Origin: an uncultured Oscillospiraceae bacterium
Lineage (GTDB): Bacteria > Bacillota > Clostridia > Oscillospirales > Acutalibacteraceae
NCBI GenBank assembly: GCA_900543795.1
Contig: UQSH01000036.1
Coordinates: forward strand, 1-17,761
Reading direction: 5' to 3'
Length of the DNA stretch: 17,761 nucleotides
Position 1 is the first letter of the stretch. Each line of letters starts with the position of its first letter. A program made the position numbers and the translations under genes. The notes under the pieces were generated by a model that worked only from the letters and a program-made list of their open reading frames with translations, had not been told where the DNA came from and did no database searches. Below, in pieces: positions 1-6,472 of this stretch.

Positions 1-2
1 GT

Positions 3-398
3 TCGGGCAGCGCTAATTCATCATATTCCATTATTCTTATGATTGTTTTGATAGGTGTTATGTATTTCATTATGATTCGCCCGCAGAAAAAGCGCCAAAA
101 GGAAGAGCAGGAGATGAGAAATTCTCTTGAAATCGGCGATGAAATCATCACAATCGGCGGAATTGTCGGCAGGGTTGTTACAATCAGAGAAGAGGATCTG
201 ATTATTGAAACAGGTGCAGACAGAACAAAAATGAAAATTCAACGTTGGGCTGTAAACACAAATAAAACAAAGGTTGAACAGCACAGAAAAGAGGTTGAAG
301 CCGCAAAAGAGGCCGCAAAGAGCAAAAAGGAAAAGAAAGCCAAGGAAAAGGAATCAAAGGAAGAGCCCAAGGTTCTTACCGATGATGAAAACAAATAA
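3..398 (+). CDS. yajC: YajC, Sec translocase accessory subunit (5' partial)
   Basis: YajC is a small single-span membrane protein that associates with the SecDF part of the Sec translocase. The reading frame is open to the left edge of the window: codons from position 3 read SGSANSSYSI before the first in-window Met at 39, so the true start lies upstream and the gene is 5'-truncated by the window. Seen: a hydrophobic span (IILMIVLIGVMYFIMI) followed at once by RPQKKRQKE, the YajC signature in which the helix is followed by a positive cytoplasmic patch. Next comes a small domain with EIGDEIITIGGIVGRV, also typical. The last 40 or so residues are a Lys/Glu-rich tail, a common variable feature of clostridial YajC. 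A terminator-like hairpin follows at 429-470. The family call is strong; the exact start is not visible. Confidence 0.93.
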   Translation, partial: SGSANSSYSIILMIVLIGVMYFIMIRPQKKRQKEEQEMRNSLEIGDEIITIGGIVGRVVTIREEDLIIETGADRTKMKIQRWAVNTNKTKVEQHRKEVEAAKEAAKSKKEKKAKEKESKEEPKVLTDDENK

Positions 399-428
399 TT
401 TAATATAAGCTCAAGTTATAAATTTATA

Positions 429-470
429 CTCCTTTGAATATCCTTTAATGGATAGCAAAGGAGTTTTTTT
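429..470 (+). terminator. Terminator hairpin after yajC that also holds the next gene's ribosome site
   Basis: CTCCTTTG (429-436) pairs with CAAAGGAG (456-463). An inner stem TATCC (439-443)/GGATA (450-454) closes a TTTAAT loop. Seven T's (464-470) follow, giving a classical intrinsic terminator. The 3' arm AAAGGAG is also an excellent Shine-Dalgarno, and the T-run is the 7-nt spacer to the ATG at 471. Read-through RNA would therefore have its ribosome site base-paired. Confidence 0.8.
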
Positions 471-872
471 ATGAAAAAAATTAAAACCTCATTCGACAGG
501 AATTTATTTATCAATTATTTTTTAAGAATTATCATGGTCTCCGGTATTTGTGTTATATTACTAAGCCTTATATCGTCTTTTGCCGTTTATAAGCTCGATG
601 CCGATATAGTGTATCTTCAATACATATCAATCATTACGGCTTTGATAACAGCTTCAATTACAAGCTATATTTCCGTTAAGCCGTTTAAAAACAACGGATT
701 TGTTTTAGGAATAATATCGTCTGTTCCGTTAATAATCTATTCGCTTATTAATTTGATTGTTAATCATTCAAATGTATTAATATTCATTGTTAAGATTTTT
801 TTGGTAATAATTTCAGGTGGATTATTCGGATTGCTTTCAGTAAAAAATAATAAGAAGATAAGGATAAAATAA
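471..872 (+). CDS. Small four-helix membrane protein, TIGR04086-like
   Basis: A 133-residue hydrophobic protein with about four predicted membrane helices (roughly residues 15-38, 46-66, 74-96 and 101-122), a basic N-terminus (MKKIKTSFDR) and a basic C-terminal end (KNNKKIRIK). Size, topology and position next to yajC fit the TIGR04086 family of uncharacterised clostridial membrane proteins; the assignment rests on context and topology, not on a catalytic motif. No biochemical role is known to me. The start is the ATG directly after the T-run of the yajC terminator, with AAAGGAG seven bases upstream. Its stop shares one base with the ATG of the following spoIIM-like gene (TAATG), so the two are probably translationally coupled. 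Confidence 0.7.
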   Translation: MKKIKTSFDRNLFINYFLRIIMVSGICVILLSLISSFAVYKLDADIVYLQYISIITALITASITSYISVKPFKNNGFVLGIISSVPLIIYSLINLIVNHSNVLIFIVKIFLVIISGGLFGLLSVKNNKKIRIK

Positions 873-1492
873 TGGAAATTACCGAACTTACCGAAATAAA
901 TGAAAAAGAGGATAAAAAGAGCCCTGCCGAAATTTTCAAGGAAAATAAAACTGCTTTTTATTCAGTCTTATTTTATTCAGCAGGACTTATATTAGGTGCG
1001 TTTATTTATACTAAATATTCAGGCGAAGGGCTAAACGAGCTAATAAAGACGCTTAACAGCACGGAATTTCTAACTTCTTTTATTAATAATTTAGGCTTTT
1101 ATTTTTTGGTTTATGCAGTAACCGTTTTGCTCGGAATATGCCTTGTCGGCTTTCCTTTAATACAGATTATACCGTTGATTTTAGGCATTCAATGCGGACT
1201 TGAATCGGCTTATTATTACATAAATTTCCAGATAAAAGGCTTTGGTTATAATCTTTTAATGATTGCACCCTTTGTTTGCTCCTTTTTAACCTTAATTATA
1301 TTTACTATTGAAATAAGCTATGAGCTGAGCAAAAGCATATATAATATTACTGTTAATAAGAATTTTGAAGGAGAAAAAATAGATTATAAAAAATATTTGA
1401 AGAAATATCTTATTTATGCCCTTATAGCAGTTGCCGTTGCACTGATAAATTCGGGTGTAACTGCGGCTTTATCCGGCATTATTTCTATTTGA
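872..1492 (+). CDS. spoIIM: Stage II sporulation protein M-like membrane protein
   Basis: SpoIIM is the membrane component of the SpoIID-SpoIIM-SpoIIP peptidoglycan-degrading machine that drives engulfment of the forespore. At 206 residues it is close to the usual SpoIIM length (about 210). After a charged cytoplasmic N-terminus (residues 1-27) come several hydrophobic spans: AFYSVLFYSAGLILGAFIY, a central pair around LVYAVTVLLGICLVGFPLIQIIP, IAPFVCSFLTLIIFTI and a last helix IYALIAVAVALINSGVTAA. The central FPLIQIIPLILGIQCGLE stretch resembles the DUF95/SpoIIM core. The ATG overlaps the upstream stop by one base. In Bacillus, spoIIM lies near a Xer recombinase gene in the same direction; here the recombinase gene is adjacent but convergent, and the two coding regions overlap by 8 bp. 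Other DUF95 membrane proteins are an alternative, but the context favours SpoIIM. Confidence 0.75.
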   Translation: MEITELTEINEKEDKKSPAEIFKENKTAFYSVLFYSAGLILGAFIYTKYSGEGLNELIKTLNSTEFLTSFINNLGFYFLVYAVTVLLGICLVGFPLIQIIPLILGIQCGLESAYYYINFQIKGFGYNLLMIAPFVCSFLTLIIFTIEISYELSKSIYNITVNKNFEGEKIDYKKYLKKYLIYALIAVAVALINSGVTAALSGIISI

Positions 1493-2453
1493 ATTCCTTG
1501 TTAAGAGGATTGGACTCTATTGCTTTTTTTGCGGCGTCCTGCGTTATATGTGTATATATTTCCGTCGTTCCCAAGTTTTCATGTCCTAAAATCTCTTTTA
1601 GCAAAAGCAAATCAACATTTCCGTGCTGATACATAAGCGTTGCGGCAGTGTGTCTTAACTTATGAACTGATAAGCCTCTATCGCCGAGACCTGCTTTATC
1701 AAGATAAGAATATACGATATGCTGAACTGTTTTCGGGCTTATGCGTTGATTTCTTGAGCTTAAAAACAAAGCCTTATCCTTAACTCCGTCATTAGGCCTT
1801 TTTTTCATATATTCAGCAATTGCTTTCAGGCAGGCATTATTCAAATATACCGTTCTTTCTTTGTTTCCTTTACCGGTTATTACAAGGCTGCCGTCTGCCT
1901 TTATATCGTTATAATCTATTGAAACAAGCTCTGAAAGCCGCATTCCACAGTTTAGAAACAATGTTACGATTGCATAATCTCTTTCCTTATACGGTCCGTC
2001 AATAACAGACAAAAGCCTTTGAGCCTCTTCAAGAGTAAGATATTTAGGCAATGATTTTTTGCTTTTCGGTATATCAAGGTTTTTCATAGGATTATAATCC
2101 AAAAGGCCTTGATTATCTGTTATGTAAATAAAAAAGCGTCTTATTGCTATAACCCTTCTTGCGCGTGTGCTTTCGTTGTTTTTTCGAACATTTTTGCAGT
2201 AAACAAGGAATTTATATGCGTCATTAAGAGTTATTTTTTTTATGAAATCAATATCAATAGGGGAGATATCTATTTCATCATTAGGCGTATCATTAGAAAC
2301 AAGTCCTTTTTCCTTTGCAATAAATCGAAAAAATGTTCTTAAATCAGAGGCATATTCAATAACAGACAGCTCCGAATGACCTTTGATTGCTTCAAGATAA
2401 AGCAGATACTGCTGAATTATCTGCGGTAATTGCGAAAATTCTTCCTTTCTCAT
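1485..2453 (-). CDS. Tyrosine recombinase, XerC/XerD type
   Basis: A 322-residue site-specific recombinase. Residues 1-110 form the SAM-like core-binding domain (QQYLLYLEAIKGHSELS, then SDLRTFFRF). The catalytic domain follows from about 135. All six expected residues are visible: R172 (CGMRLSEL), K195 (GKGNKER), H264 and R267 (HKLRH), H291 (LGHENLGT) and nucleophile Y300 (TEIYTHI). Length and motifs match XerC/XerD, which resolve chromosome dimers at dif; an integrase of a mobile element is less likely because no other element genes adjoin. The start is ATG with AGAAAGGA eight bases upstream. A 17-bp palindrome lies 16 bp upstream of the start (2469-2485). The gene overlaps the spoIIM-like gene tail to tail by 8 bp. 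Whether it is XerC or XerD cannot be decided from this window, and no dif site is recognised. Confidence 0.88.
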   Translation of the reverse strand: MRKEEFSQLPQIIQQYLLYLEAIKGHSELSVIEYASDLRTFFRFIAKEKGLVSNDTPNDEIDISPIDIDFIKKITLNDAYKFLVYCKNVRKNNESTRARRVIAIRRFFIYITDNQGLLDYNPMKNLDIPKSKKSLPKYLTLEEAQRLLSVIDGPYKERDYAIVTLFLNCGMRLSELVSIDYNDIKADGSLVITGKGNKERTVYLNNACLKAIAEYMKKRPNDGVKDKALFLSSRNQRISPKTVQHIVYSYLDKAGLGDRGLSVHKLRHTAATLMYQHGNVDLLLLKEILGHENLGTTEIYTHITQDAAKKAIESNPLNKEFK

Positions 2454-2468
2454 TTTTATAGTCCTTTC

Positions 2469-2485
2469 TGTGAAACAGTTTCACA
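2469..2485. promoter_or_regulatory. Perfect 17-bp palindrome upstream of the recombinase start
   Basis: TGTGAAAC-A-GTTTCACA is an 8-bp inverted repeat around a single base. It lies 16 bp upstream of the recombinase ATG (read on the minus strand), just outside the ribosome site. Position and symmetry suit an operator for a dimeric regulator, or a recombinase-binding half-site pair. No recogniser can be named. Confidence 0.55.
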
Positions 2486-2599
2486 ATGAATTATTTTAAT
2501 AATAGTTGCAGGGAATAAGAGCTTTTGCGTATTAATTTATAATCAAATCTGATTAATTCAAAGGTTAAAGCATAATATCCCTTGTATTGTATTAATCGC

Positions 2600-2668
2600 T
2601 ATCAAATTTTCAAAAGAAAAATAATTAATAGTATTTTATCAATTGTAATTAACAGCTATCAATTGTAA
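2600..2668. repeat. Direct repeats TATCAATTGTAA (two exact, one diverged)
   Basis: TATCAATTGTAA occurs exactly at 2637-2648 and 2657-2668, 20 bp apart (about two helical turns). A diverged copy, TATCAAATT, is at 2600-2608, and both the first and last copies are preceded by GC (GCTATCAA). Helical phasing suggests protein binding sites on one face of the DNA, but short AT-rich repeats also arise by chance. Confidence 0.4.
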
Positions 2669-2788
2669 GGAATATTATAATATATAGTATAATAGTAAGA
2701 AATAAAATGAAAAAAATCATCAATTAAATTAAATAGAAATAATTCAATAATATATCAGGTTATTCGGAAATGCAGCAAAACGCCTGAA

Positions 2789-2797
2789 TTATCCACA
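2789..2797 (+). other. Single perfect DnaA-box sequence
   Basis: TTATCCACA matches the DnaA-box consensus exactly and lies in very AT-rich intergenic DNA. It is the only copy I found in the window. It could titrate DnaA or be chance; it does not indicate an origin. Confidence 0.35.
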
Positions 2798-2873
2798 AAT
2801 TTATTTATTTTTTAATTTTAACTCCCCTATATTGCACAAAATATTAATTTTGTATAATTGTAGCAAATTTTTT

Positions 2874-2910
2874 AAGGCAAGTCAAGAGGCTATTCCCCTC
2901 GGCTTGCCTT
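2874..2910. terminator. Stable hairpin downstream of radA; possible terminator or small RNA end
   Basis: AAGGCAAG (2874-2881) pairs with CTTGCCTT (2903-2910), and an inner GAGG/CCTC stem closes CTATTC-type loop bases. It lies 47 bp beyond the radA stop. Neither strand has a T-run directly at the stem: on the plus strand TTTTTT follows 9 bases later, and on the minus strand A's follow. TTGCAC (2833-2838) and TATAAT (2854-2859), 15 bp apart, lie just upstream on the plus strand and could start a very short RNA ending near 2935. Role unresolved. Confidence 0.4.
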
Positions 2911-2956
2911 AAAGTATAATTTTTTGTGTTTATCGTTTTTTTTAGCAAAAACAAGT

Positions 2957-4321
2957 TCAATCCTCTGTTAATGCACTGAAAGCCTCTCTTATTGTTCTAA
3001 CCGGAATTATATCTGCATTTATTTTTAAATTCTTTGAAAGGCTTTTATAATTATTAAACGGAATTATACATTTTTCAAATCCAAGCCTGTAAGCCTCCTG
3101 AACTCTTTGCTCGCAACAGCTTACCGCTCTAATCTCCCCTGCCAATCCTATTTCTCCAAAAGCGATAACATTATCATTTATAACAATATCCTTTAATGAT
3201 GAAACAAGAGCCATTGCAACAGTTAAATCGGCAGCGGGTTCGTCGAGCCTTAATCCGCCGACAACATTAATATATGTATCCATTGAATTAAAGAAGTATC
3301 CTGCTCGTTTTTCAAGTACAGCAAGCAGCATTGCCATCCTGTTATAATCAAAGCCTGTGCTCATTCTTCTCGGTGTTCCGAAGCCTGTTGCGGTAACAAG
3401 TCCCTGCACCTCTGCGAGAATTGGTCTTGAGCCCTCCATAATGCACGCAACGCAGGTTCCGCTTGCGTTTTTAGGTCTGCCGGAAAGCATCATCAACGAC
3501 GGGTTTTCAACCTCTTTAAGACCATCCTGCTGCATTTCAAAAACGCCTATTTCATTAGTTGAACCAAATCGGTTTTTTACGCTTCTTAATAATCTGTAAG
3601 AATAATTTCTTTCACCCTCAAAATATAAAACCGTGTCAACTATGTGTTCAAGCACCTTCGGACCGGCAATTGCACCGTCCTTATTTACATGACCGACAAC
3701 AAAAATCGGAATACCTAAGGATTTTGCGGTGCGCATAAAAATATTTGTACATTCCCTAACCTGAGTTACAGAGCCTGCCGAGGATGAGCATTCATCAAGA
3801 ATCATTGTTTGAATTGAATCAATAATAACCAAGTCGGGCTTTTCGCTTCTTATATTTTCAATTATACTGCCAACATCTGTTTGGGCAAGTATTCCTAAAT
3901 TGGAGGTTGTTACTCCAAGACGATTTGCCCTCAGCTTGATTTGATTTGCCGATTCCTCTCCGCTGACATATAAGATACTTTTGTTTTTGCCGATATATTG
4001 ACAGGCTTGAAGAAGAATTGTTGATTTACCTATTCCGGGATCTCCGCCTATTAAAACAAGGCTTCCCTCAACAATTCCGCCGCCGAGCACTCTGTCAAGC
4101 TCTTTGATACCCGTAGAAATACGCTTTTCAACATCCTCTGTTATGTCTTGAAGCTTCATAACAGGTTGAAGCGAAAAAGCTCTTTTAGAGGATTTTATTG
4201 CCGTTTGAGGAGCTTCCTCGTTCATAGTATTCCATTCGCCGCAGCCAGGGCATTTTCCATACCATTTTGCGCTTTCATATCCGCATTGCGAGCAAACAAA
4301 AAGTGATTTCAATTTAGCCAT
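2957..4321 (-). CDS. radA: RadA/Sms, DNA repair ATPase
   Basis: RadA is a RecA-like ATPase and branch-migration helicase acting in recombinational repair and transformation. At 454 residues it is normal for the family and complete. In order: N-terminal four-cysteine zinc finger (C10, C13, C24, C27); Walker A GGDPGIGKST at 92-101; Walker B LVIIDSIQT near 164-172; the RadA-specific KNRFG motif at 249-253; then a C-terminal Lon-protease-like domain (GLRLDEPAADLTVAMALVSS, FGEIGLAGEIR) that lacks protease activity in this family. The start is ATG with CGGAG upstream. It lies 34 bp downstream of cwlD on the same strand, so both are probably transcribed from the promoter at 5073-5101. Nothing is unusual about it. 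Confidence 0.97.
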   Translation of the reverse strand: MAKLKSLFVCSQCGYESAKWYGKCPGCGEWNTMNEEAPQTAIKSSKRAFSLQPVMKLQDITEDVEKRISTGIKELDRVLGGGIVEGSLVLIGGDPGIGKSTILLQACQYIGKNKSILYVSGEESANQIKLRANRLGVTTSNLGILAQTDVGSIIENIRSEKPDLVIIDSIQTMILDECSSSAGSVTQVRECTNIFMRTAKSLGIPIFVVGHVNKDGAIAGPKVLEHIVDTVLYFEGERNYSYRLLRSVKNRFGSTNEIGVFEMQQDGLKEVENPSLMMLSGRPKNASGTCVACIMEGSRPILAEVQGLVTATGFGTPRRMSTGFDYNRMAMLLAVLEKRAGYFFNSMDTYINVVGGLRLDEPAADLTVAMALVSSLKDIVINDNVIAFGEIGLAGEIRAVSCCEQRVQEAYRLGFEKCIIPFNNYKSLSKNLKINADIIPVRTIREAFSALTED

Positions 4322-4355
4322 TTTTATTCTCCGTTCAAGCTGTTAATATAAAATA

Positions 4356-5045
4356 TCATTGCTCCAAATATTGATTAATTCCGTAAGCTATAACGCATGC
4401 AAGCTTGTTTTGATATAAATCATCTTTAAGCAGCTTGTTTTCCTCATAATTGCTCATAAAGCCGCATTCAACCATAACTGACGGTGATTGTGCGTTATAA
4501 AGTATATAATAACTGTCGTCTGACTCCTTATTAATGCGAGTGTTGTTTTTTTGAAGATATACCTTATCATAAAGCAAAATACTGTCTGCAAGGATTTTGC
4601 TTGATTTTTCGTTTGCCGTGTACCAGACCTGCATCCCCCATTGCGATGTATCGGGAAAATGATTTTGATGAATCGAAACAAGGATCGAATTATCAATACT
4701 GTTTACAAAATCAAGACGGTTATATAAATCGGATCTGCTTCTGTTTTCTCCTTGCTTATAAAATTCGGAATCATCATCTCTTATTAGCTTGCAGCTAATG
4801 CCGCAAACATTTAGAAAATCATAAAGCTTTAATGCAATTGAAAGATTAATATCCTTTTCAAGTGTTCCGTCCTCGGCAACTGTTCCTGCATCTACTCCTC
4901 CGTGTCCTGCGTCAATAATAATACATTTTCCCATTAAGCTGTAAAGCGAATTAACGGTTATTTTTTTGCTGAATAACGCATTAAAGGAGAAACACGCAAC
5001 AAAGGTGAAAACAACAGTTAAGAGAATTATCAGAGATTTTTTCAT
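4356..5045 (-). CDS. cwlD: N-acetylmuramoyl-L-alanine amidase, CwlD-like
   Basis: A zinc-dependent Amidase_3 enzyme that cleaves the bond between muramic acid and the stem peptide. CwlD in spore formers works with PdaA to make muramic-delta-lactam in spore cortex. From the chosen start the protein has 229 residues: an N-terminal membrane anchor or signal (KSLIILLTVVFTFVACFSF), then the catalytic domain. Visible residues: H48 (DAGHGG), E63 (LEKDIN) and H126 (SIHQNHF) as zinc ligands, and E193 (VECGFMSN) as the catalytic acid. The frame is open further upstream, but the ATG at 5045 directly starts MKKSLIILL with a GGTGG ribosome site and lies about 20 bp from a good promoter, so longer starts are rejected. 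The CwlD label follows from size and from being a short anchored amidase in a spore former; another Amidase_3 autolysin is possible. Confidence 0.82.
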   Translation of the reverse strand: MKKSLIILLTVVFTFVACFSFNALFSKKITVNSLYSLMGKCIIIDAGHGGVDAGTVAEDGTLEKDINLSIALKLYDFLNVCGISCKLIRDDDSEFYKQGENRSRSDLYNRLDFVNSIDNSILVSIHQNHFPDTSQWGMQVWYTANEKSSKILADSILLYDKVYLQKNNTRINKESDDSYYILYNAQSPSVMVECGFMSNYEENKLLKDDLYQNKLACVIAYGINQYLEQ

Positions 5046-5072
5046 AAAACCACCAATAATTTTTATGCTTAA

Positions 5073-5101
5073 ATTATATATTATATTGCACTTATTATCA
5101 A
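5073..5101 (-). promoter_or_regulatory. Sigma-A-type promoter for cwlD-radA
   Basis: Read on the minus strand: TTGATA (5101-5096), 17-bp spacer, TATAAT (5078-5073), with a start expected about 20 bp before the cwlD ATG. The surrounding TATAATATATAAT offers alternative -10 registers. It is back to back with the plus-strand promoter at 5109-5137. Confidence 0.65.
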
Positions 5102-5108
5102 TAAAATA

Positions 5109-5137
5109 TTGCAAAATTTGTTTATCAGGGATATAAT
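5109..5137 (+). promoter_or_regulatory. Sigma-A-type promoter for the dehydrogenase
   Basis: TTGCAA (5109-5114), 17-bp spacer, TATAAT (5132-5137). The ribosome site AGAGGTGA lies at 5153-5160. The -35 box is only 7 bp from the -35 of the divergent cwlD promoter, so the two polymerases would compete for this site. Confidence 0.75.
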
Positions 5138-5165
5138 TTAGACATAAAAATCAGAGGTGAAGAGT

Positions 5166-6128
5166 ATGAAAATAGTTAATCTTGATTCGGCAACAACAAA
5201 TCCCGGGGATTTAAGCTGGGATTTTCTTAATAAATATGCAGAAGAGGTTTGTATTTATGAAAGAACTGCACCTGATGAAATAATCAGTCGTGCCAAGGGT
5301 GCGGAAATTTTAATAATAAATAAAACGGTTTTAGGCGAAAACGAATTAAAAGCACTATCTCCCGAGCTCAAATATATCGGTCTTCAATCAACGGGATATA
5401 ATGTTGTTGATTGCAAAGCGGCATCAGAACTCGGAATAACTGTTTGCAACATTCCCTCTTATTCAACTAATGCGGTTGCACAACAGGTTTTTGCGTTTAT
5501 TCTGCATTTTGCCAATGAGGTTAAACTTCATTCGGATTCAGTCCACGCAGGCGATTGGTGTGCATGCCCGGATTTTTGCTATTGGAGGTCTCCCCTCTTT
5601 GAGCTTGACGGAAAGGTGCTTGGAATAATCGGCTTTGGCTCAATAGGAAAAAGGGTTGCTGAAATTGCAGAAAGCTTCGGTATGAAGGTTCTTATTAATT
5701 CACAAAGCAAAAAGGATTTAAGCGCATACAAAAACGCAAAGCAAACAAGCCTTGAAAAGCTTTTTGAGGAAGCTGATTTTGTAACCTGCCATTGCCCTCT
5801 TACTGCTCAAACAACGGGATTGATTAACAAAGAAAATCTTGAAAAAATGAAAAGCACCGCTTATTTGATTAATACATCACGAGGCCCTGTTGTTGATGAA
5901 AGTGCTCTTGCAGATGCTTTAAACAACGGAATTATTGCTGGAGCGGCGCTTGATGTATTAAAAACGGAGCCTGCCGATGCCGAAAATCCTCTTTTAACTG
6001 CTAAAAACTGCATTATAACTCCGCATATTGCCTGGGCAGCAAGGGAAACAAGAGCAAGACTTCTTGGCGTTCTTGAAGAAAATCTCAAATGCTATCTTGA
6101 AGGAAATGTGCAAAATAAAGTTAATTAA
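5166..6128 (+). CDS. D-2-hydroxyacid dehydrogenase (glycerate dehydrogenase/hydroxypyruvate reductase-like)
   Basis: An NAD(P)-dependent enzyme interconverting a D-2-hydroxy acid and its 2-keto acid. It has 320 residues, normal for the family. Substrate lobes lie at residues 1-100 and 290-320, around a Rossmann domain with GFGSIG (156-161). Catalytic residues: R239 (NTSRGPVVDE), E268 (KTEPAD) and H287 (ITPHIAWAA). The motif DFCYWRSPLFEL before the Rossmann domain resembles glycerate dehydrogenase relatives, so a glycerate/hydroxypyruvate substrate is my best guess, not proof. An upstream in-frame GTG at 5157 lies inside the ribosome site AGAGGTGA, so ATG 5166 (5-nt spacing) is the likely start. 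It is transcribed alone from the promoter at 5109-5137; no terminator is evident before the tRNA promoter at 6132. Confidence 0.88.
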   Translation: MKIVNLDSATTNPGDLSWDFLNKYAEEVCIYERTAPDEIISRAKGAEILIINKTVLGENELKALSPELKYIGLQSTGYNVVDCKAASELGITVCNIPSYSTNAVAQQVFAFILHFANEVKLHSDSVHAGDWCACPDFCYWRSPLFELDGKVLGIIGFGSIGKRVAEIAESFGMKVLINSQSKKDLSAYKNAKQTSLEKLFEEADFVTCHCPLTAQTTGLINKENLEKMKSTAYLINTSRGPVVDESALADALNNGIIAGAALDVLKTEPADAENPLLTAKNCIITPHIAWAARETRARLLGVLEENLKCYLEGNVQNKVN

Positions 6129-6131
6129 TTA

Positions 6132-6160
6132 TTGACAATCACATCAATTTAATGTATTAT
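6132..6160 (+). promoter_or_regulatory. Strong promoter for the leucine tRNA pair
   Basis: TTGACA (6132-6137, consensus), 17-bp spacer, TATTAT (6155-6160). Transcription would begin about 4 bases before the first tRNA. Confidence 0.85.
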
Positions 6161-6171
6161 ATTGAGTGTTC

Positions 6172-6258
6172 GCTGGTGTGGCGAAATCGGCAGACGCAAG
6201 GGACTTAAAATCCCTCGGTAGCAATACCGTACCGGTTCAAGTCCGGTCACCAGCACCA
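6172..6258 (+). tRNA. tRNA-Leu (anticodon UAA)
   Basis: A class II tRNA of 87 nt including encoded CCA. Acceptor GCTGGTG (6172-6178) pairs with CACCAGC (6248-6254), followed by ACCA. The anticodon stem AGGGA/TCCCT closes the loop CTTAAAA with TAA at positions 34-36. A long variable arm (CGGTAGCAATACCG) and the T-arm CCGG-TTCAAGT-CCGG are both present. It decodes UUA. Confidence 0.97.
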
Positions 6259-6259
6259 A

Positions 6260-6281
6260 GGGATACCCAATAGGGTATCCC
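6260..6281 (+). terminator. Perfect hairpin between the two tRNAs
   Basis: GGGATACCC (6260-6268) pairs with GGGTATCCC (6273-6281) across an AATA loop. GATA then TTTTT (6286-6290) follow. The U-run is displaced four bases from the stem, so it may be a weak terminator that sets the ratio of the two tRNAs, or an RNase processing signal in a common precursor. Confidence 0.6.
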
Positions 6282-6294
6282 GATATTTTTAAAA

Positions 6295-6381
6295 GCCGGC
6301 GTGATGGAATTGGCAGACGTGCCGGACTCAAAATCCGGTCCTGGCGACAGGGTGCGGGTTCGACCCCCGCCGCCGGCACCA
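6295..6381 (+). tRNA. tRNA-Leu (anticodon CAA)
   Basis: A class II tRNA of 87 nt with encoded CCA. Acceptor GCCGGCG (6295-6301) pairs with CGCCGGC (6371-6377), followed by ACCA. The anticodon stem CCGGA/TCCGG closes CTCAAAA with CAA at 34-36. Variable arm CCTGGCGACAGG; T-arm GCGGG-TTCGACC-CCCGC. It decodes UUG. It has no promoter of its own between the hairpin at 6260-6281 and its 5' end, so it is probably co-transcribed with tRNA-Leu(UAA). Confidence 0.97.
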
Positions 6382-6385
6382 TATT

Positions 6386-6428
6386 GGAACGCAAGTATTG
6401 ATACGATACTTGCGTTCCTTTTCTTTTT
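6386..6428 (+). terminator. Strong terminator of the tRNA operon
   Basis: A 13-bp perfect stem GGAACGCAAGTAT (6386-6398)/ATACTTGCGTTCC (6406-6418), 7-nt loop, then TTTTCTTTTT (6419-6428). It begins four bases after the tRNA CCA end. Confidence 0.93.
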
Positions 6429-6472
6429 ATAAAAAACACTTGGCGCAAGGCTTTTCGGCACTTTTGAAAATG

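Larger units (their letters stand above)
2486..2956. other. AT-rich intergenic region without a gene
   Basis: No credible coding region on either strand in about 470 bases. It holds three TATCAA-type repeats (2600-2668), a perfect DnaA-box sequence (2789-2797), a quasi-palindromic stretch ACAAAAT-ATTA-ATTTTGT (2837-2854) overlapping promoter-like hexamers on both strands, and a GC-richer hairpin (2874-2910). The recombinase promoter probably lies here on the minus strand, but I could not settle on one. Confidence 0.6.

Noticed and set aside
2789..2797. Replication origin
   Set aside because: Only a single DnaA box is seen, and no dnaA/dnaN neighbourhood.
5046..5114. 23-residue N-terminal extension of the cwlD product
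   Set aside because: It runs through the promoter boxes, and the internal ATG starts a normal signal anchor.
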